Shown here one piece after another: positions 1 to 7,048 of a stretch of DNA of 26,758 bases. Numbering within the stretch: position 1 is the stretch's first letter; each line of letters starts with the position of its first letter. The position numbers and the translations under genes are program-made. The notes beneath the pieces are model-generated. The model ran no database searches. It worked only from the letters and a program-made list of their open reading frames with translations, and was not told the DNA's origin. The stretch comes from DASPJR01 sp035628505 (lineage in GTDB: Bacteria; Planctomycetota; SZUA-567; H5-PLA8): the NCBI GenBank assembly GCA_035628505.1, contig DASPJR010000021.1, positions 1 to 26,758 on the forward strand, in the 5' to 3' direction.

Positions 1-68
1 TTCCTGGCACAGTTTCATTTATCATTCGCTTATTATTCAATGCCGATAAAAACCTGACCGGAGGATAT

Positions 69-1625
69 ATGAAAAGCCGATTGAGTATATTCATCGCGGC
101 GTTTGTGGTACTTCTCGCTTTGTATGTCTGGGTTCACATCGCTGAGCCTGAACCGCCCGCTGCGCCACCGCCATCGCGCGTTGAACAGCCGCAAGCGATG
201 GTGCCCAGTCCGCTGCCCACAATTGTTTTACGAAAGTTTACGAAAAGCGAGGCCGGCAAACTCTCGGACGCAGATCGCGAACGATTGAATGCAACTCTCT
301 TAATTCCAGAAGTGCCAGATGATCCTTATCTGGCGGCTGAGCAAAGACGTCTGATCAATGATTATCTGAATGCGGGCTCTCGAAATGCGGAGTGGGACCA
401 GCAGGTTGTTAAAGCACTTGTAACGGGCTCGCGGCTTGGACGGTGGAATTATGAGCTTCAACACCGGGATTTCTATAACGCATGCAAGGAAGCAATCGAC
501 AAGGGCTGTAATGATCCACTTGTCTTTTATTTTTATCTTCGCATGTATTCCACTGTCCGTTACGACACCCGCAGCGCTCAACTGCAAGCCAGCTTTTTTC
601 CAGTTCTGGATGACTTGCTCGCACGCGATTATTCCGCGTACACCAAATTTACAGCATGTTGCCGCGCTGCGCAGTACGCAGCTGAATTCGGGTCGACTCC
701 AGAACTGAAGAAGAGGCACAAGAACTTCATCGAACAGGCGTATGAGCTCCTTCCTAAAACGCTTGAAGAGAAGACAGTTCCGCTCGATGAAAGTTTCGAG
801 CTCATGTGTGAGTTTTGGATCAACGAAGACGTTAAGATCAGCGGGGATCGCAAAGCAAGCATGCTGAAGCTTTATCCAATTCTTGAGAAAGCGGATAAGG
901 CGTTCGCATTGGCGATCAAAGGCAAAACGCTGGTTCAATATGCCTGGGACGCCCGCGGAACCGGTTTTGCCAGCACCGTATCATCGCAAAATTTCAAGTT
1001 GTTTGGTCAACGTTTGTATGAAGCGCGCGCAGCCCTTGAAGAATCGTGGGAACTCGACCCGAAGAAAATTTTTGCCCCGCGTCAAATGGTCACGGTTGCC
1101 ATGGGGCTTTCCCTCGATCGCAAGGAGATGGAAACCTGGTTCAAGCGCTCGATTGCGGCCGATCCCAACGATGCCGATGTCTACGGCGCCAAATTTACGT
1201 ACCTTCAACCCCGCTGGCATGGCTCGGTGGAAGACGTTGTGGCCTTCGGGCAGGAATGCATCAAGGCGTTTGAGGATAATCCGACAGCACAGCCGATGCA
1301 GCCTGAGATGTATGTGTACGCGCTCGAAAATCTCGCGAGCGACTTTGTACGAGCCAAGCGTGGACGAGCCGAAGATTTTTTTTCGAAACCTGAGATCTGG
1401 CGCGACGTAAAGCGTGTCTACGAGTTATTGCTGAAGCGATTTCCGAAATCAACACGCATTCGCACGCGCTACGCTCTTCATGCTGCAAGCGCCTTGCAAT
1501 ATAAACTGGCAAAGGACCAAATTGACGCCCTGGGAGAAGAGATCGATATCGGCGTGTTCGGAAACGAAACCGGTCTTCGCCAGTTTTTGTCGTGTGTGGA
1601 ATGGGAGCTTAAGAAGAAAAAGTGA
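69..1625 (+). CDS. membrane-anchored TPR-like protein of unknown function (possible DUF4034 type)
   Basis: A 518-residue protein begins with one hydrophobic segment (about residues 6-25) after two or three basic residues, so it is probably anchored in the inner membrane with the rest in the periplasm, or has an uncleaved signal. The linker after it is Pro-rich (about residues 27-50). The remainder looks all-helical with TPR-like character: a motif near residue 350 has the form WFKRSIAADPNDADVY, followed by YLQPRWHGS, which resembles DUF4034-type proteins of PVC bacteria as I remember them. This family call is tentative. The start is set by GGAGG at 60-64, four bases before the ATG. By eye its base composition is less GC-rich than the housekeeping genes further on. 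It converges on the next gene with only 16 bases between stops. Function unknown. Confidence 0.85.
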   Translation: MKSRLSIFIAAFVVLLALYVWVHIAEPEPPAAPPPSRVEQPQAMVPSPLPTIVLRKFTKSEAGKLSDADRERLNATLLIPEVPDDPYLAAEQRRLINDYLNAGSRNAEWDQQVVKALVTGSRLGRWNYELQHRDFYNACKEAIDKGCNDPLVFYFYLRMYSTVRYDTRSAQLQASFFPVLDDLLARDYSAYTKFTACCRAAQYAAEFGSTPELKKRHKNFIEQAYELLPKTLEEKTVPLDESFELMCEFWINEDVKISGDRKASMLKLYPILEKADKAFALAIKGKTLVQYAWDARGTGFASTVSSQNFKLFGQRLYEARAALEESWELDPKKIFAPRQMVTVAMGLSLDRKEMETWFKRSIAADPNDADVYGAKFTYLQPRWHGSVEDVVAFGQECIKAFEDNPTAQPMQPEMYVYALENLASDFVRAKRGRAEDFFSKPEIWRDVKRVYELLLKRFPKSTRIRTRYALHAASALQYKLAKDQIDALGEEIDIGVFGNETGLRQFLSCVEWELKKKK

Positions 1626-1641
1626 CGCAGCAGCGTCAGCT

Positions 1642-2184
1642 CTACTTTTTTGCGAAGAGCTCGGCCATGAGCGCCGCTTCATCTTCGGCAGTGGGCGCTT
1701 TCAGCTTGCGTTCATAACGCTTGGTCAGGCAGAACGTGCCAATCTTGATTTTTCCGGCAAGCAGCGCTTCGGTTGCTTCGCAGACTTCAAAACCGGCAAG
1801 CTGCAGCTGCGCTTTGCTCGGGATGTTCTTCAGATCGGCGGACATCTTCTGAACCAGTTCGGTCTCGGCGGGCGAGTACTTCCCCTTCTTTGTGAAGTTG
1901 GCGTATTCAATGTACTGCGTCACCCATTTCAGCAGGATCGTGTGCTTCTTCAGATGGCGTTCAAGCGCCGCCGCGTCCGGCAAAGCAGCAAGCTCGGCAA
2001 CCAGAGCGTCCTTGAACTTTTTCTGCTCGGCCGCCGGCGCTTTCCGGTGCTGATAGAAATCTGAATCGCGGGCGAAAAACCATTCAACGATAATCGTGGC
2101 ATCGCTGCTGTTGGGTCCTTCCTCCTTTGAGAAAGCACAGCTGGCAGACAGGATCACCAATCCACAGAGGAATCTGTTCCGCAC
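1642..2184 (-). CDS. small exported protein of unknown function
   Basis: A 180-residue protein starts at a GTG with AGGAG eight bases upstream (2193-2197 on the minus strand). The N-terminus (MRNRFLCGLVILSASC) is a typical signal peptide. The Cys at residue 16 is in a poor lipobox (Ser at -3), so a signal peptidase I site near AFS is as likely as lipidation. The mature part is Lys/Ala/Glu-rich, apparently helical, with no recognised motif or catalytic signature. It lies 73 bases downstream of the HEAT-repeat gene on the same strand and may be co-transcribed with it. I do not recognise a family. Confidence 0.75.
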   Translation of the reverse strand: MRNRFLCGLVILSASCAFSKEEGPNSSDATIIVEWFFARDSDFYQHRKAPAAEQKKFKDALVAELAALPDAAALERHLKKHTILLKWVTQYIEYANFTKKGKYSPAETELVQKMSADLKNIPSKAQLQLAGFEVCEATEALLAGKIKIGTFCLTKRYERKLKAPTAEDEAALMAELFAKK

Positions 2185-2192
2185 GGGAGCTT

Positions 2193-2213
2193 CTCCTGAA
2201 GGAGCCGGCTCCT
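2193..2213 (-). promoter_or_regulatory. palindrome overlapping the ribosome-binding region of the 1642-2184 gene
   Basis: 2200-2213 is a perfect 14-base palindrome (AGGAGCCGGCTCCT). On the minus strand it is followed by TC and then the AGGAG Shine-Dalgarno (2197-2193). The CTCCT arm at 2204-2200 can pair either with the upstream AGGAG of the palindrome or with the Shine-Dalgarno itself, so two mutually exclusive folds are possible. It may equally be a dispersed palindromic repeat that happens to lie here. Regulation is inference only. Confidence 0.35.
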
Positions 2214-2257
2214 GTCTTAAACTCTTTGCGTGTGAATCTCAAGAATTTTGATTGGAA

Positions 2258-3058
2258 TTACTTCTGAAAAGCGGGCTGAGCGTTAAGCCACTCGCGCCAT
2301 TTGGGGATTTCGCGTCCGAAATTCTGGCCCGTGGCTTCGCGCAGGCTGCCCAGCGCCGGAATGGCGAGGGTGCCTTCGAAGCTCATGAGCTGCATGCCCG
2401 GAAGGTCGATGGGAAGATTGATCTGCTGCCCGCGGATGGCCACGTTGTCCACGCTCGGCGCACTGGCCACGCCCGTGCGGATTTCGATGATGGCATGATG
2501 CAGCAGCACCTGGAAGAGACGCTTGTCGCCTATGTCGCGCATCGCGGCGACGGCCGCCGCGCGCGAGGCTTCATTGAAGCCGACTTCGCTGTCGTATGAT
2601 TCGCGCCAGTAGCGCAGCACTTCCGCGGACGCCGCTGCATCTTTGCGGCTCCGGATCAGTTCGATTACGGCTTTGCGCACGTCTGGATTCGTTTCGGCAA
2701 TGGCGCTGGCGCCAAGGCGCTTGCCGATCAGCGGCGCGGCCGGAGCGGCAAGCTGCAGCGCGCGAACGGCGCCCAGGCGCGTGGCTGGATTCGAAAACTT
2801 CGCCGGATCGAGCAGCTCGGAAATAAGTGCGCTGGTTTTCTCGCGCTCGCGCTGCAGTTCGCTGGCCAGCTCGCTTGCGGCAGAATCCGAAAGCGGAGCT
2901 GTCTGCGTGCCGAGTCGTAGCGCGATCTCTTCGGCGTCGCGAACGGTCGTGACCTTCACGCTGTCACGACGCGGAGCGATTGTGAGTTCACTCTCGGGCT
3001 GTGCGGCGAACGCCAGCACGTGGACGCATGCAAAGATTAGAAACTTTCTGTACTGCAT
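2258..3058 (-). CDS. exported HEAT-repeat-like protein
   Basis: A 266-residue protein has a cleavable signal peptide (cleavage likely after AFAA, about residue 19) and a mature helical-repeat region. Segments such as RLGAVRALQLAAPAAPLIGK and DVRKAVIELIRSR are HEAT/armadillo-like helices in which a charged residue follows the Asn-Pro-Asp/Ala turns. There is a C-terminal KWREWLNAQP segment often seen at the end of such proteins. ATG at 3058 is preceded by AGGAG (3064-3068 on the minus strand) at a spacing of five. HEAT proteins of this kind are scaffolds; no enzyme motif is visible and the partner is unknown. It is transcribed away from the selenoprotein gene at 3422. Confidence 0.75.
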   Translation of the reverse strand: MQYRKFLIFACVHVLAFAAQPESELTIAPRRDSVKVTTVRDAEEIALRLGTQTAPLSDSAASELASELQREREKTSALISELLDPAKFSNPATRLGAVRALQLAAPAAPLIGKRLGASAIAETNPDVRKAVIELIRSRKDAAASAEVLRYWRESYDSEVGFNEASRAAAVAAMRDIGDKRLFQVLLHHAIIEIRTGVASAPSVDNVAIRGQQINLPIDLPGMQLMSFEGTLAIPALGSLREATGQNFGREIPKWREWLNAQPAFQK

Positions 3059-3421
3059 CTGCGCTCCTGAACTTCCTCGTCGGCTGCATTAAACTGACGT
3101 CTGCTCCCAAGGTTTGTTACGAGCTTTTCCGCGTGACCGCTGCTGAATCAACTTCGGATGCGTAACCGGGAGAGCGGATTTTTTATCAGATTTCAGACAA
3201 TAAAAGGAGGCGAGACTCGTCCTATTAGGGTTGAGTTTGGTTTCCGACGGTGCCGGTAGGTGCACCTGTGCGTTCGTGGACAGAATCTAAATGCGATGTT
3301 CGTGTCCTTCGTGCACTTCGGGTAGTCCACGTGATGTATCGCGCACTGTGCAACTTTTTTCACAACGAGAGACGCGAGATGGCTGTAAGATGAGAGAAAC
3401 TCGATTCGGAGACCTTCGTAA
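3059..3421. other. 363-base divergent intergenic region
   Basis: It separates the minus-strand HEAT gene from the plus-strand thioredoxin/NHL gene, so it should hold both promoters, but I see no convincing -35/-10 pair. It carries a degenerate copy of the CTTCGTG-type intergenic repeat (3298-3331). The only other notable signal is GGAG at 3408-3411, the ribosome-binding site for the ATG at 3422. No credible small ORF was found. Confidence 0.6.
3298..3331 (+). repeat. degenerate CTTCGTG-type intergenic repeat
   Basis: The stretch contains TTCGTGTCCTTCGTGCACTTC followed by a decayed GTGGT-like end. It matches the unit pattern of the clearer copies at 5061-5088 and 6042-6080 (CTTCGTGGT / CCCTTCGTGG). 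It looks like an old, eroded copy of the same element. Confidence 0.5.
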
Positions 3422-5008
3422 ATGAGACGAGCAATCGCGCTGGGGGCGTGCTTGAGTCTGGCACTGCTTTGCCAGCTGTCGCTGCACGCCGGGGAAGTGG
3501 ATAAAGAGATGGATGAGAAGATCCGCGCTACCGACCGGCCCGATGCGCCGGAACTCGATGGCGGCTCAGCCTGGATCAACACGGAGAAGCCGCTGACGAT
3601 TGCCGACCTGAAAGGCAAAGTCGTGCTGATGGACTTCTGGACGTTCGGGTGAATCAACTGCGTGCATATATTTCCGGACCTGAAGAAGCTGGAACGGAAA
3701 TATAGCAAGGAGCTGACGGTCGTCGGCGTCCACTCGGCAAAATTCCCGCACGAAGGCGTTACGGAAAACATCCGCAAAGCCGCGCAACGCTACGAGCTTG
3801 AACATCCTATCGTCAATGACAACAAGATGGCAATTTGGGAACGCTACCAGGTCAATTCGTGGCCTACGCTGATTCTGATTGATCCCGACGGCAAATTTAT
3901 CGGGCGCGTCAGCGGCGAGGGGCACTTCGATGTGCTTGAAGCGTACATCGCGCATACGATTAAAGTCTTCGACGAAAAGAAAAAAGTCGATCGCGCCAAA
4001 GTGGTCGGCAAGCCCGAGAAGATCAAGCCGGAAATCCTGCACTTCCCGGCAAAGATCACGGCGCAGTCCGCCACGCAGCGGCTGTTCATCGCCGACACCA
4101 ACGGCCACCGCATCCTCGTCGCCACGCCTGATGGCCAGATTACGGATGTGATCGGCAGCGGCAAACTGGGCCTGAAAGATGGATCGTTTGCGGAAGCACA
4201 GTTCCACATGCCGCACGGCATCGCGGAGCGCGGAGACATTCTGTACGTGGCGGACTGCGAAAATCACGTCATCCGCAAAATCGACCTGAAGGCCAAAAAA
4301 GTCGAGACCGTTGCGGGGACCGGTAAGCAGGTCTGGACCCGGCAGGGCGGGCCAGCAAAGACCAGTCCGCTCAATTCGCCGTGGGACGTGCTGCTCTCGC
4401 CCGATGGCAACACGCTCTACATCGCCATGGCCGGTGACCACCGCATCTGGTCGATGGACATCGCCGCTGACACGGTGCAGATCCTGGCCGGCAACGGGCG
4501 CGAAGCGATTATCGACGGTCCGTTTGCGAACAGCAGCTACGCACAGGCCAGTGGGCTGGCGCTTCACAACGACATCCTTTACGTCGCTGACAGTGAAGGC
4601 TCCGCGATCCGCGCGCTGGACTTGAAGAAAAAAGTGGTCGAGACGGTGATCGGCTATCCAAACATAAAAGCGTCACTGTTCACCTTCGGCGACGTCGACG
4701 GGAAAATCGGCACGGCGCTGCTGCAGCACGCGCTGGCGGTGCTCTATCATGAAGGCAAGCTCTACGTGGCCGACACGTACAACCACAAAATCAAGCTGAT
4801 CGATCCGGTGGCAAAGACGTCCACGACATTCCTGGGCGACGGCAAGCCTGGCCTCGTGGATGGGAAAGCTCCGCAGTTCTACGAACCCGGCGGCCTGGCG
4901 CTGCTCGGCGACAAGCTCTACATCGCCGACACGAATAACCATCGCATCCGCGTGGCGGACCTGAAGACGAAAGAGGTCAAGACACTGGAACTGAAGATGC
5001 CGAAGTGA
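3422..5008 (+). CDS. exported thioredoxin-like/NHL-repeat protein (NHLRC2 type) with selenocysteine at residue 77 (in-frame TGA)
   Basis: One continuous frame of 528 residues is interrupted only by TGA at 3650-3652. Residues 1-23 form a signal peptide (LHA|GE). Residues about 45-190 are thioredoxin-like: the active site reads W-T-F-G-[TGA]-I-N-C where NHLRC2 relatives have Y-C-C-I-N-C, so the TGA replaces the first Cys of CxxC and Cys80 is the partner. The cis-Pro is in W147-P148-T149, and VVGVHSAKFP is diagnostic of the family. Residues about 215-520 carry six NHL blades (LFIADTNGHRI, LYVADCENHVI, LYIAMAGDHRI, LYVADSEGSAI, LYVADTYNHKI, LYIADTNNHRI). GGAG at 3408-3411 sets the ATG. Other genes here, and this gene itself at 5006-5008, end in TGA, so TGA is a normal stop. 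A SECIS-like hairpin follows the TGA directly. The likely role is periplasmic thiol/selenol redox chemistry with a propeller for partner binding; the substrate is unknown. The alternative is a nonsense-inactivated gene, unlikely given the position of the TGA and the intact downstream frame. Confidence 0.88.
3650..3704 (+). promoter_or_regulatory. candidate bacterial SECIS element (with its UGA)
   Basis: After the UGA at 3650-3652, TATATTTCCG (3667-3676) and CGGAAATATA (3695-3704) form a perfect 10-bp stem. The 18-base loop can add C3679-G3692 and C3680-G3691 across a small GA/AA internal loop. This leaves a 10-base apical loop (3681-3690) with G as its second base, starting 28 bases after the UGA. 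Bacterial SECIS elements are known to lie just 3' of the UGA, inside the coding region, with a small apical loop 16-37 bases away and a G among its first two bases. This fits. The structure is drawn by hand, not computed. Confidence 0.78.
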
Positions 5009-5020
5009 GCGGATTGGTTT

Positions 5021-5088
5021 CACGCAAAGACGCAAAGGCGCAAAGAAACGAACGGATTTAAACCACGAAGGGCACGAAGGACGCGAAG
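5021..5088 (+). repeat. intergenic repeat, left copy (CACGCAAAGACGCAAAG + CCACGAAGGGCACGAAG type)
   Basis: Three tandem GCAAAG-type heptads (5021-5046) are followed by AACGGATTT (5050-5058) and CCACGAAGGGCACGAAGG (5063-5080). The same blocks in the same order, reverse-complemented, occur at 6064-6118, on the other side of the 5122-6048 gene. It starts 12 bases after the stop of the selenoprotein gene. Confidence 0.8.
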
Positions 5089-5121
5089 AAAGAGAAGAGA
5101 TATTTAAGCTTAGAGCGTTTT

Positions 5122-6048
5122 ATGACGGTCGGCGGTTCACAAGAGAAAAGTAAAAGTGAGCCGCCTGCAGTGGCGACTTCCGTGGCGATTAAGCCGCTCT
5201 TTGCCTTCGACTCAATGTACTCACGGATGTGGCGTATTAAAGAGAGTATGCCCTCGCGTCTGGTGCTCACGGGGAGCCCCTGGCGTGAGCGCTTTGGACT
5301 ATTTCTATGCCTGTCCAGCCTGTTAATGCTGAGCATCTTGATCACAGACACTCCGCTCGCCGTTAAAGACATAACGGTGCTGATCTTCTGGATTGTTCTG
5401 TTTGCAGTCCTTGGTGCGTCACTGTTGCTGTTCAAATCAGTGCTGATTGCAGATCGCGAACTCGGCGAGATCGCCCTCCATGCTTTCGGCGGGAAAAGTT
5501 ACAATGTTCAACTCAACAGCCTAAAACGCGTCGTCGTCGTGAAAGATATTGACGTCGAGCTCTTCATTGAAACAAAGACAGGGGTGGCGCTCTTGATCAC
5601 GGCGAGCCACATCGATTTTTCTGGCGAGTTGAACGAAATTTCTGATGCGCTTGCGGGTGTTCTGCAGATTGATCGAATTGAAATCAATAAGAGGCCCGTG
5701 ATTGCGGCAAGAATTCAGTTCACGCCAGTTGTAATTCCCGCTTCTTCACCATCGCTGTTAAATCCGAATAATTGTTTTGTTGAAGGCGGTGAACGATATT
5801 TGGCTGGCGAGTTCGAAACTGCAATCACACTCTATACAGAAGTCCTCAAAAAAAGCGGCGATTACGTAGAAGCCTACGTCTGGCGCGCGCGTGCCTACCG
5901 TAAGCTCAATAAAAACGCGGAGGCGATCGCCGATTTCAAGTGCGCGCTCGAAATCAATCCGGAGCACGCCCACGCGCCGGCTTGCCGCCGTGAGATCGCA
6001 GAACTCGAAGTGGCTCAACCCCAACCCAAAGCTTCGTCAGCCTCGTGA
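5122..6048 (+). CDS. two-TM membrane protein with C-terminal TPR
   Basis: A 308-residue protein has a hydrophilic N-terminus, two predicted membrane helices (about residues 58-76 and 84-104), and a beta-rich middle (about 105-200) of the kind seen in membrane proteins with a PH-like or similar module. The C-terminal TPR region covers about residues 215-300 (GERYLAGEFETAITLYTEVL; AYRKLNKNAEAIADFKCALE). The ATG at 5122 has no clear Shine-Dalgarno; ATGs at 5215 and 5248 are in frame, and the last would still keep both helices. The gene is bracketed by inverted copies of an intergenic repeat, and its stop lies at the edge of the right copy. By eye it is less GC-rich than recO. Function unknown; TPRs suggest protein binding. 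Confidence 0.8.
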   Translation: MTVGGSQEKSKSEPPAVATSVAIKPLFAFDSMYSRMWRIKESMPSRLVLTGSPWRERFGLFLCLSSLLMLSILITDTPLAVKDITVLIFWIVLFAVLGASLLLFKSVLIADRELGEIALHAFGGKSYNVQLNSLKRVVVVKDIDVELFIETKTGVALLITASHIDFSGELNEISDALAGVLQIDRIEINKRPVIAARIQFTPVVIPASSPSLLNPNNCFVEGGERYLAGEFETAITLYTEVLKKSGDYVEAYVWRARAYRKLNKNAEAIADFKCALEINPEHAHAPACRREIAELEVAQPQPKASSAS

Positions 6049-6118
6049 TCTTCGTGGTAAAACCGTGCCCTTCGTGGCTCAAAAAATCCGTTCTTTGCGT
6101 CTTTGCGTCTTTGCGTGA
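6042..6118 (-). repeat. intergenic repeat, right (inverted) copy
   Basis: Read on the minus strand from 6118: TCACGCAAAGACGCAAAGACGCAAAG, then AACGGATTT, then CCACGAAGGGCAC, matching the left copy at 5020-5075 with one small length difference in each spacer. An extra CTTCGTGGT/CTCGTGATC unit extends it to 6042, so it slightly overlaps the stop codon of the TPR gene. It forms the 5' leader of recO. Confidence 0.8.
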
Positions 6119-6129
6119 GACTAAGAACC

Positions 6130-6996
6130 ATGGCCATCCTGAAAGACCAAGCCATCGTTCTCAACCTTCACGAGCAGGGCAACACCAGCCTCGTGGCGGT
6201 GATGCTCGGCAGAAAGCTGGGACAGTTCCGCACGCATATAAAGGGGGCGCGGCGCTGGCCGAAAAAAGGATTCGAAGGCGGCTTTGATCTGCTCGTGCGC
6301 GGGGAGATCCTGGTCTATCCGCGTAAAGGCGAGACGCTCTGGGTCTTCAAAGAATGGGACGAGCGCGCACGGCCGGAACTTGGAGGAAGCCTCGCGACGC
6401 TGCGTGCGGCCAGCTTTCTCTGCGAACTGACCGAGGCGTTAACCCGGCCAACGGCTGGCTCCGTCGGCGAAGACACGGATGCCACGGATACAGCGCGTGC
6501 GGCGCTCTTTGATCTGCTGGCGGCGACGTCGGATGCGCTCGCCGCCGAAGGCGAGCCCGGTCCGCTGCTGCTGACGTTTACGCTGCGGGCGCTTTCGATC
6601 GAAGGCTTGATGCCCGATCTGGAACTCTGCAGCGCGTGCCGCAGGAATCTGTCGAAGAGCGGCGCGGCGCAGAAGAAAATCTGGATGACCGGCCACGGCC
6701 TGCGCTGTGCCGACTGCATGGCAAAGCGCGCCGAGCAGGTTATTGCGCTGGGAACGGTGGACCGACTGGAGCGCGGGGTGTGGCTTTCGCCAGAAGGCTA
6801 CCGCGCGCTGGTTCATTTCACGCGCTCGACGAAGGCGCTGAAAGTCAGCGCCGAGGCCGCCAAACAGCTGGCTGTGGCGCTGACGGCGCTGGTGCATTCC
6901 GCGCTGGAATACGATCTGCGCACCTTGCAGAACGCGGCGCGGATGGTTTACGCAATGGGGCAGGCCGGACAAAAAATCAAAGAACGTGGAGCTTGA
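6130..6996 (+). CDS. recO: DNA repair protein RecO
   Basis: RecO loads RecA onto SSB-coated DNA with RecF/RecR in recombinational gap repair. The 288-residue protein starts with an OB-fold whose opening strand (AIVLNLHEQGNTSLVAVML) and GARRWPKKGF segment are typical. The C-terminal half has a four-Cys zinc site, C-S-A-C (about residues 166-169) with C-A-D-C (about 195-198). It ends with the helical LVHSALEYDLRTLQNAARM region. I chose the ATG at 6130; an in-frame start at 6103 would translate the intergenic repeat and is rejected. The Shine-Dalgarno is weak (GAG about 12 bases upstream). The length is slightly above the usual 230-260 residues. Confidence 0.9.
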   Translation: MAILKDQAIVLNLHEQGNTSLVAVMLGRKLGQFRTHIKGARRWPKKGFEGGFDLLVRGEILVYPRKGETLWVFKEWDERARPELGGSLATLRAASFLCELTEALTRPTAGSVGEDTDATDTARAALFDLLAATSDALAAEGEPGPLLLTFTLRALSIEGLMPDLELCSACRRNLSKSGAAQKKIWMTGHGLRCADCMAKRAEQVIALGTVDRLERGVWLSPEGYRALVHFTRSTKALKVSAEAAKQLAVALTALVHSALEYDLRTLQNAARMVYAMGQAGQKIKERGA

Positions 6997-7048
6997 GCGC
7001 GTCTTGACCGATAACTAAACTGGCGTTCCAAGGTTCAGTCCGTTAAAG

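Noticed and set aside
3422..3652. Pseudogene (nonsense mutation) reading of the thioredoxin/NHL gene
   Set aside because: The only stop is at the redox Cys codon, the rest of the frame is intact and conserved, and a hairpin follows at SECIS distance. A random decay product would not show this.
3650..3652. Genome-wide TGA reassignment (Trp or Gly code)
   Set aside because: Several intact genes here (for example those ending at 1625, 5008, 6048 and 6996) use TGA as stop, and Trp is encoded by TGG throughout.
3566..4567. 333-codon minus-strand ORF
   Set aside because: Shadow of the thioredoxin/NHL gene; composition is His/Arg/Asp-rich as expected for an antisense frame, and no family is recognisable.
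3662..5008. Separate NHL-repeat gene starting at GTG 3662
   Set aside because: The same frame continues upstream through one TGA to a signal peptide and the first half of a thioredoxin domain; no ribosome-binding site precedes 3662, and this start would cut the active site.
5021..6118. CRISPR array or IS element
   Set aside because: The repeats are two inverted compound copies with a gene between them, not regularly spaced direct repeats, and the gene is not a transposase.
6103..6129. Upstream start of recO at 6103
   Set aside because: It would translate the GCAAAG-type intergenic repeat; ATG 6130 begins exactly at the conserved RecO N-terminus.
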